Assembly (NCBI GenBank): GCA_021014325.1
Contig: CM037466.1
Coordinates: 14,410,765-14,474,764, forward strand
Reading direction: 5' to 3'
DNA from: Plazaster borealis
Lineage: Eukaryota > Echinodermata > Asteroidea > Forcipulatida > Labidiasteridae
DNA: 64,000 bases
A program made the position numbers and the translations under genes. Position 1 is the first letter of the stretch. Every line of letters begins with the position of its first letter. The notes under the pieces were generated by a model. It ran no database searches, was not told the DNA's origin, and worked only from the letters and a program-made list of their open reading frames with translations. Shown one piece after another: positions 62,897 to 64,000 of the stretch.

Positions 62897-63208
62897 AGGG
62901 ACACGTTGCCTTGGATCGGGCGCGTTGGTCTATATAAAAGTATATGGTTAGAAAGATGTTTTTAAAGTAGAATACAATGATCCACACATGTCCTTTTACA
63001 TCGTAAACAAACACGGTCGACCATTGACTCCACAAAAATAACCGACAGTGTTATTTCTCAAAGTAAAAGGAAAATCACGCAATTTCAAAGCATATTTATG
63101 TGGATCATTCTACTTTTATAACGTCTTTCTTACCATATGCATTTTATAACAAACGGTTACAAATGCTTTTTATAGACCAACTCGTCCGATCCAAGGCAAC
63201 GTGTCCCT
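62897..63208. mobile_element. Foldback element K, long TIRs
   Basis: AGGGACACGTTGCCTTGGAT and its inverse ATCCAAGGCAACGTGTCCCT are perfect; inversion continues inwards through GTTGGTCTATA / TATAGACCAAC and AATGATCCACA / TGTGGATCATT. 312 bp, TTAG/TTAA edges, no ORF. Confidence 0.85.
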
Positions 63209-63496
63209 TTAAGCATGGATTATGGACCCAGTGGAGACTCCAGTACCCACCCACGCTTTGATTATTATAAACCAATCCTTAAGTTCAAATTTGAACTCGA
63301 CATGTTAGGCTACTTCACTATCGGAACGATTTTTATTCATTCGGTCCCCTTGTCTTTGCGAAGTATTTTGTTTATTGATTATTTTGTAAATCATTCACTG
63401 GATACCTTGCAGCTACACTGTTCTATATCATGAAGGTTCCGTTCTCGTTACACTAAAAGAGGATGAGACTCAACTTCCTTGGGTCTTTCTTTAGCC

Positions 63497-63513
63497 TTAG
63501 CAAGGGGGCGCTG
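63497..63513 (+). promoter_or_regulatory. CTCF-like motif
   Basis: TTAGCAAGGGGGCGCTG resembles the CTCF core around AGGGGGCGCT. Sequence match only. Confidence 0.25.
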
Positions 63514-63713
63514 TTTGAGCTCGTAGCGTCATCTACATGGGGTCACATGCTATAGAAAAGTGACGTCACTGAGAAGGGTATAGACCGCACGTGTTCGAAC
63601 GTTGAGACCCGTTAAAGTGTGCGATTTTATTCCTTCAGACTTTTGAGGCAATGATCGCGGGGACACTAGGGTTATCCCCCAAGAGTAAGTGCGGGACTTG
63701 CACGGTCTTTGCT

Positions 63714-63938
63714 CCTATTGACCCAATTCACCTGACGTCATCACACGATAAATATTGCCTGCACCATTTTGATAGTCTGATTGCCCGTATGATTTACACT
63801 TTTGTGCGTCTTTTTAGGCGACGCACGTGCAGTTAAACGCGCACCATATCTCTGCACGCTGTTTGACTCAAAAATGGCAGACAACGGGCAGATATCAACC
63901 ACGTGTGACGTCAGTGCACGGGGTCATTACCTAATTGC
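63714..63938. mobile_element. Family G foldback element
   Basis: TTGACCCAATTCACCTGACG with TCATCACACG at the left and CGTGTGACGTCAGTGCACGG with GGTCAT at the right are imperfect inverted repeats. Same left end as the copy at 21058. The rest of 63209-64000 has no feature. Confidence 0.65.
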
Positions 63939-64000
63939 GGTCTTTACAATCCAGTGAAGCACCCAGGGTAGGACCCATGCAGTGAAAGCTTCAGTACCCC

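Overview
The window reads as metazoan nuclear DNA, most likely from an echinoderm and probably a sea star. Genes are split by GT/AG introns. A Rap1GAP gene of clear animal type is present. The rest is AT-rich and dense in short inverted-repeat elements (ends such as AAAGGCACTG...CAGTGCCTTT), tRNA-derived SINEs and GCGCCCTC-containing repeats of a kind I associate with sea-star genomes. The species call is recollection plus inference, not a database result.

Region 1 (1-18.5 kb, + strand) holds the 3' part of a Rap1 GTPase-activating protein gene. I can chain 18 exons (1120 to 16613) whose phases all agree. They give 2160 nt: 719 codons plus a stop. The order is a GoLoco motif, the Rap1GAP dimerisation/catalytic domains with the asparagine-thumb motif (RKRHIGND), a Ser-rich tail, a small Cys-rich exon and a C-terminal coiled coil. 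Upstream exons lie outside the window. The introns carry most of the local oddities: a partial exon duplication with decoy splice acceptors (7.2-7.8 kb), a 21-bp minisatellite (5.2-5.5 kb), a satellite of about 177 bp derived from a retroelement tail (14-15.8 kb), SINEs and foldback elements.

Region 2 (18.5-31 kb) has no gene I can support and is filled with SINE and MITE relics, simple repeats and hairpins.

Region 3 (31-61 kb, - strand) is the most interesting part. Five intronless, complete ORFs lie head to tail on the minus strand. They encode type I membrane receptors with a shared plan: signal peptide, V-like Ig domain, second Ig domain with an extra cysteine pair bracketed by a GP signature, short Thr/Pro/Ser stalk, one transmembrane helix and a divergent cytoplasmic tail. 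Three of the five (31.0, 36.2 and 45.0 kb) carry an RGD tripeptide at the same place in domain 1. One (45.0 kb) ends in a YTNM motif resembling the CD28-type YxNM tail. The last two (55.2 and 59.7 kb) are a recent tandem duplication of about 2 kb in which one copy has lost its acidic C-terminal tail through a stop and a frameshift. I infer a diversifying family of adhesion or recognition receptors. No function is demonstrated by the sequence.

Between the Ig genes the DNA is largely transposon debris. Four related foldback families (labelled A-D here) sit at TTAA sites and are nested in each other and in other elements, so their relative order of insertion can be read. Three places carry hammerhead-ribozyme-like core sequences within short inverted-repeat elements.
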